Source: Acidisoma sp. L85
GTDB taxonomy: Bacteria; Pseudomonadota; Alphaproteobacteria; Acetobacterales; Acetobacteraceae
Direction: 5' to 3'
DNA: 64,000 nt
Assembly (NCBI RefSeq): GCF_009765865.1
Contig: NZ_LMUQ01000025.1
Location: forward strand, 1 to 64,000
Shown: positions 62,836-64,000 of the stretch, in pieces
How positions within the stretch are numbered: position 1 is the first letter of the stretch
Layout of the letters: each line of letters starts with the position of its first letter
Made by a program: the position numbers and the translations under genes
The notes under the pieces: generated by a model
Database searches by the model: none
What the model was told of the DNA's origin: nothing
What the model saw: only the letters and a program-made list of their open reading frames with translations

Positions 62836-64000
62836 GATGGCTGAGATTCCTCGGTGCTGAGATAGCTGGCCTGGACCAGGGCCTCGCGGGTGATGGCAGC
62901 GCCGCGCAGCTCCGTGGCGATGCGGCCCTCCACCATGACGAGGACGCGGTCGCAGAGGCCCGGCAGTTCCTCCGTCTCGGAGGAAATCACGATGATCGAC
63001 ACGCCTTGAGTGGCAAGTTCGCGGATGATGCGATGGATTTCCTGGCGCGCGCCGATATCGACGCCGCGCGATGGTTCGTCGAGGATGAGCACGCGCAGAC
63101 TACGCGAAAGCCATTTGCCGATCACGACTTTCTGCTGATTGCCGCCGCTGAGTCGGCCGACAGGCGTCGCGACATTGGGCATCTTGATGAGCAGCCGCTG
63201 GCTCATCTCCTGCGCCTGTTTATCGCGGCGCCGCATGCTCATAAGTGGCAAAGGTGGCGCGACATGCAGGCCGAGCAGCGAGGTCAGGCTGAGGTTGAAG
63301 GCCACGCTCTTCGCCAGCACCAGGCCCTCCGAGCGCCGTTCCTCGGGCACTAGACCCACACCCGCCTCGACCGCATCATGCGGAGTGCGCGGCGTGAAAG
63401 CGCGGCCACAGAGCGTCATCTGGCCGCCCTGCATGGCATCGGCGCCGAAGATCAGCCGCACGGTCTCGCTGCGGCCGGAGCCAACGAGGCCACCCAGACC
63501 GAGCACCTCGCCCTTATGGAGGTCGAAGCTGACATCGCGTACGGCACTGCCGCGACGGAGGTTCCGGACGCTGAGCGCAATCTCGTCGCTTTCCGGAGCG
63601 ATCACGTTTGCAGCGGCGAGCGCGAAAGTCTCCGGCTTGTCCGTGCCGACGATCGCTTCGACCAGGCGGGCGCGGTTGAGGCTAGCACGGTCGATTTGCG
63701 CAGCGAGCAGGCCGTCCCGGAAAGCTGTCACGTGGTGGCAGAGGCCAGTGATCTCATCAAGCCTATGCGAGACGTACAACACCGCGACGCCATTGCCCGA
63801 AAGGTCGCGCACGATGCGGAACAGGTTGTCGCATTCATGGGCCGAGAGGGACGCGGTGGGTTCGTCCATCACGATGAGACGCGATCGGCGCACCAGGGCA
63901 CGGCAGATCGAGACCAGCCAGCCTTCGGCCACGCTCAACGCGGCAGCGGGAGTTTCAAGCGAAAACCTGATGCCGACGCGGGTGGCAATGGGCTGGACGA
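62832..64000 (-). CDS. ABC transporter ATPase, RbsA type (5' end outside the window)
   Basis: At least 389 codons in frame, open to the window edge. It is a double-NBD sugar ATPase. The part present starts after the first Walker A: signature region AALSVAEGWLVSICRAL, Walker B LIVMDEPTASLS, then the second NBD with the atypical Walker A GGLVGSGRSE, signature RLSGGNQQKV and Walker B LILDEPSRGVD. In the first NBD the signature lacks the LSGGQ glycines, as is normal in RbsA. A TTG at 63938 is not the real start, because in-frame family-like sequence continues upstream (VQPIATRVG). Pairs with the RbsC-type permease. Confidence 0.93.
   Translation of the reverse strand, partial: VQPIATRVGIRFSLETPAAALSVAEGWLVSICRALVRRSRLIVMDEPTASLSAHECDNLFRIVRDLSGNGVAVLYVSHRLDEITGLCHHVTAFRDGLLAAQIDRASLNRARLVEAIVGTDKPETFALAAANVIAPESDEIALSVRNLRRGSAVRDVSFDLHKGEVLGLGGLVGSGRSETVRLIFGADAMQGGQMTLCGRAFTPRTPHDAVEAGVGLVPEERRSEGLVLAKSVAFNLSLTSLLGLHVAPPLPLMSMRRRDKQAQEMSQRLLIKMPNVATPVGRLSGGNQQKVVIGKWLSRSLRVLILDEPSRGVDIGARQEIHRIIRELATQGVSIIVISSETEELPGLCDRVLVMVEGRIATELRGAAITREALVQASYLSTEESQPS

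Overview
The window is one contiguous stretch of GC-rich chromosome (clearly above 60% G+C by eye) from an alphaproteobacterium. The PhyR stress regulator, the biliverdin-type bacteriophytochrome, the order udg-slt-moaB-recO-parC, the glnE-bcp pair and the TPR lipoprotein-ispE-tRNA-Gln block best suit the Rhodospirillales, probably an Acetobacteraceae-like genus. The taxon is inferred from gene content and order, not from a marker search. I see no transposase, prophage, CRISPR array or rRNA operon.

0-19.3 kb (minus strand) is an uptake and catabolic region. A fourteen-gene run (19.26 to 5.65 kb) has small gaps and several ATGA or TAATG overlaps. It encodes, in transcription order: a xylose-isomerase-like TIM-barrel protein, a Gfo/Idh/MocA dehydrogenase, a D-tagatose 3-epimerase-like enzyme, DhaL, DhaK, a Tat-exported solute-binding protein, two permeases, an unrecognised small membrane protein, two unequal ABC ATPases, a UPF0261 (Tm-1-like) protein, a PEP-hydrolase-like TIM-barrel protein and a tandem SRPBCC protein. 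It looks like a complete pathway: import, oxidation/isomerisation, then phosphorylation of a small ketose. No regulator and no DhaM lie in the window. A separate four-gene peptide-type ABC transporter follows (0.1-5.4 kb).

19.7-24.1 kb carries a divergent cytosolic sulfatase and three envelope proteins (OmpA-type lipoprotein, exported HAD phosphatase, outer-membrane barrel). 24.5-28.6 kb holds rlmE, a ppx/gppA gene, a GT9 glycosyltransferase and a pyrC-type dihydroorotase. 28.6-36.1 kb is a light/stress signalling block: hybrid histidine kinase, single-domain response regulator, bacteriophytochrome and a HisKA_2 protein with a degraded ATPase domain, divergent from phyR. 36.1-45.2 kb has eno, upp, a candidate small ORF, three glycosyltransferase genes (one frameshifted) and a giant AsmA/YhdP-like protein. 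45.2-60.6 kb is mostly housekeeping: glnE, bcp, ribokinase, DUF3072, tRNA-Gln, ispE, TPR lipoprotein, aldo/keto reductase, uracil-DNA glycosylase, lytic transglycosylase, moaB, recO, parC. The window ends with a ParS/RES-type toxin-antitoxin pair and the 3' part of a ribose-type ABC transporter.

The observations I rate highest are: (1) two copies of a structured palindromic element, each exactly between convergent genes, whose inverted TAGAGCG/CGCTCTA ends supply the TAG stop codons of both neighbours; (2) the complementary degeneration of the two ATPases in the fourteen-gene operon, predicting one live and one dead ATP site; (3) the bacteriophytochrome operon divergent from phyR, led by a HisKA_2 protein without a usable ATP site; and (4) the fourteen-gene operon itself as an unassigned pathway.
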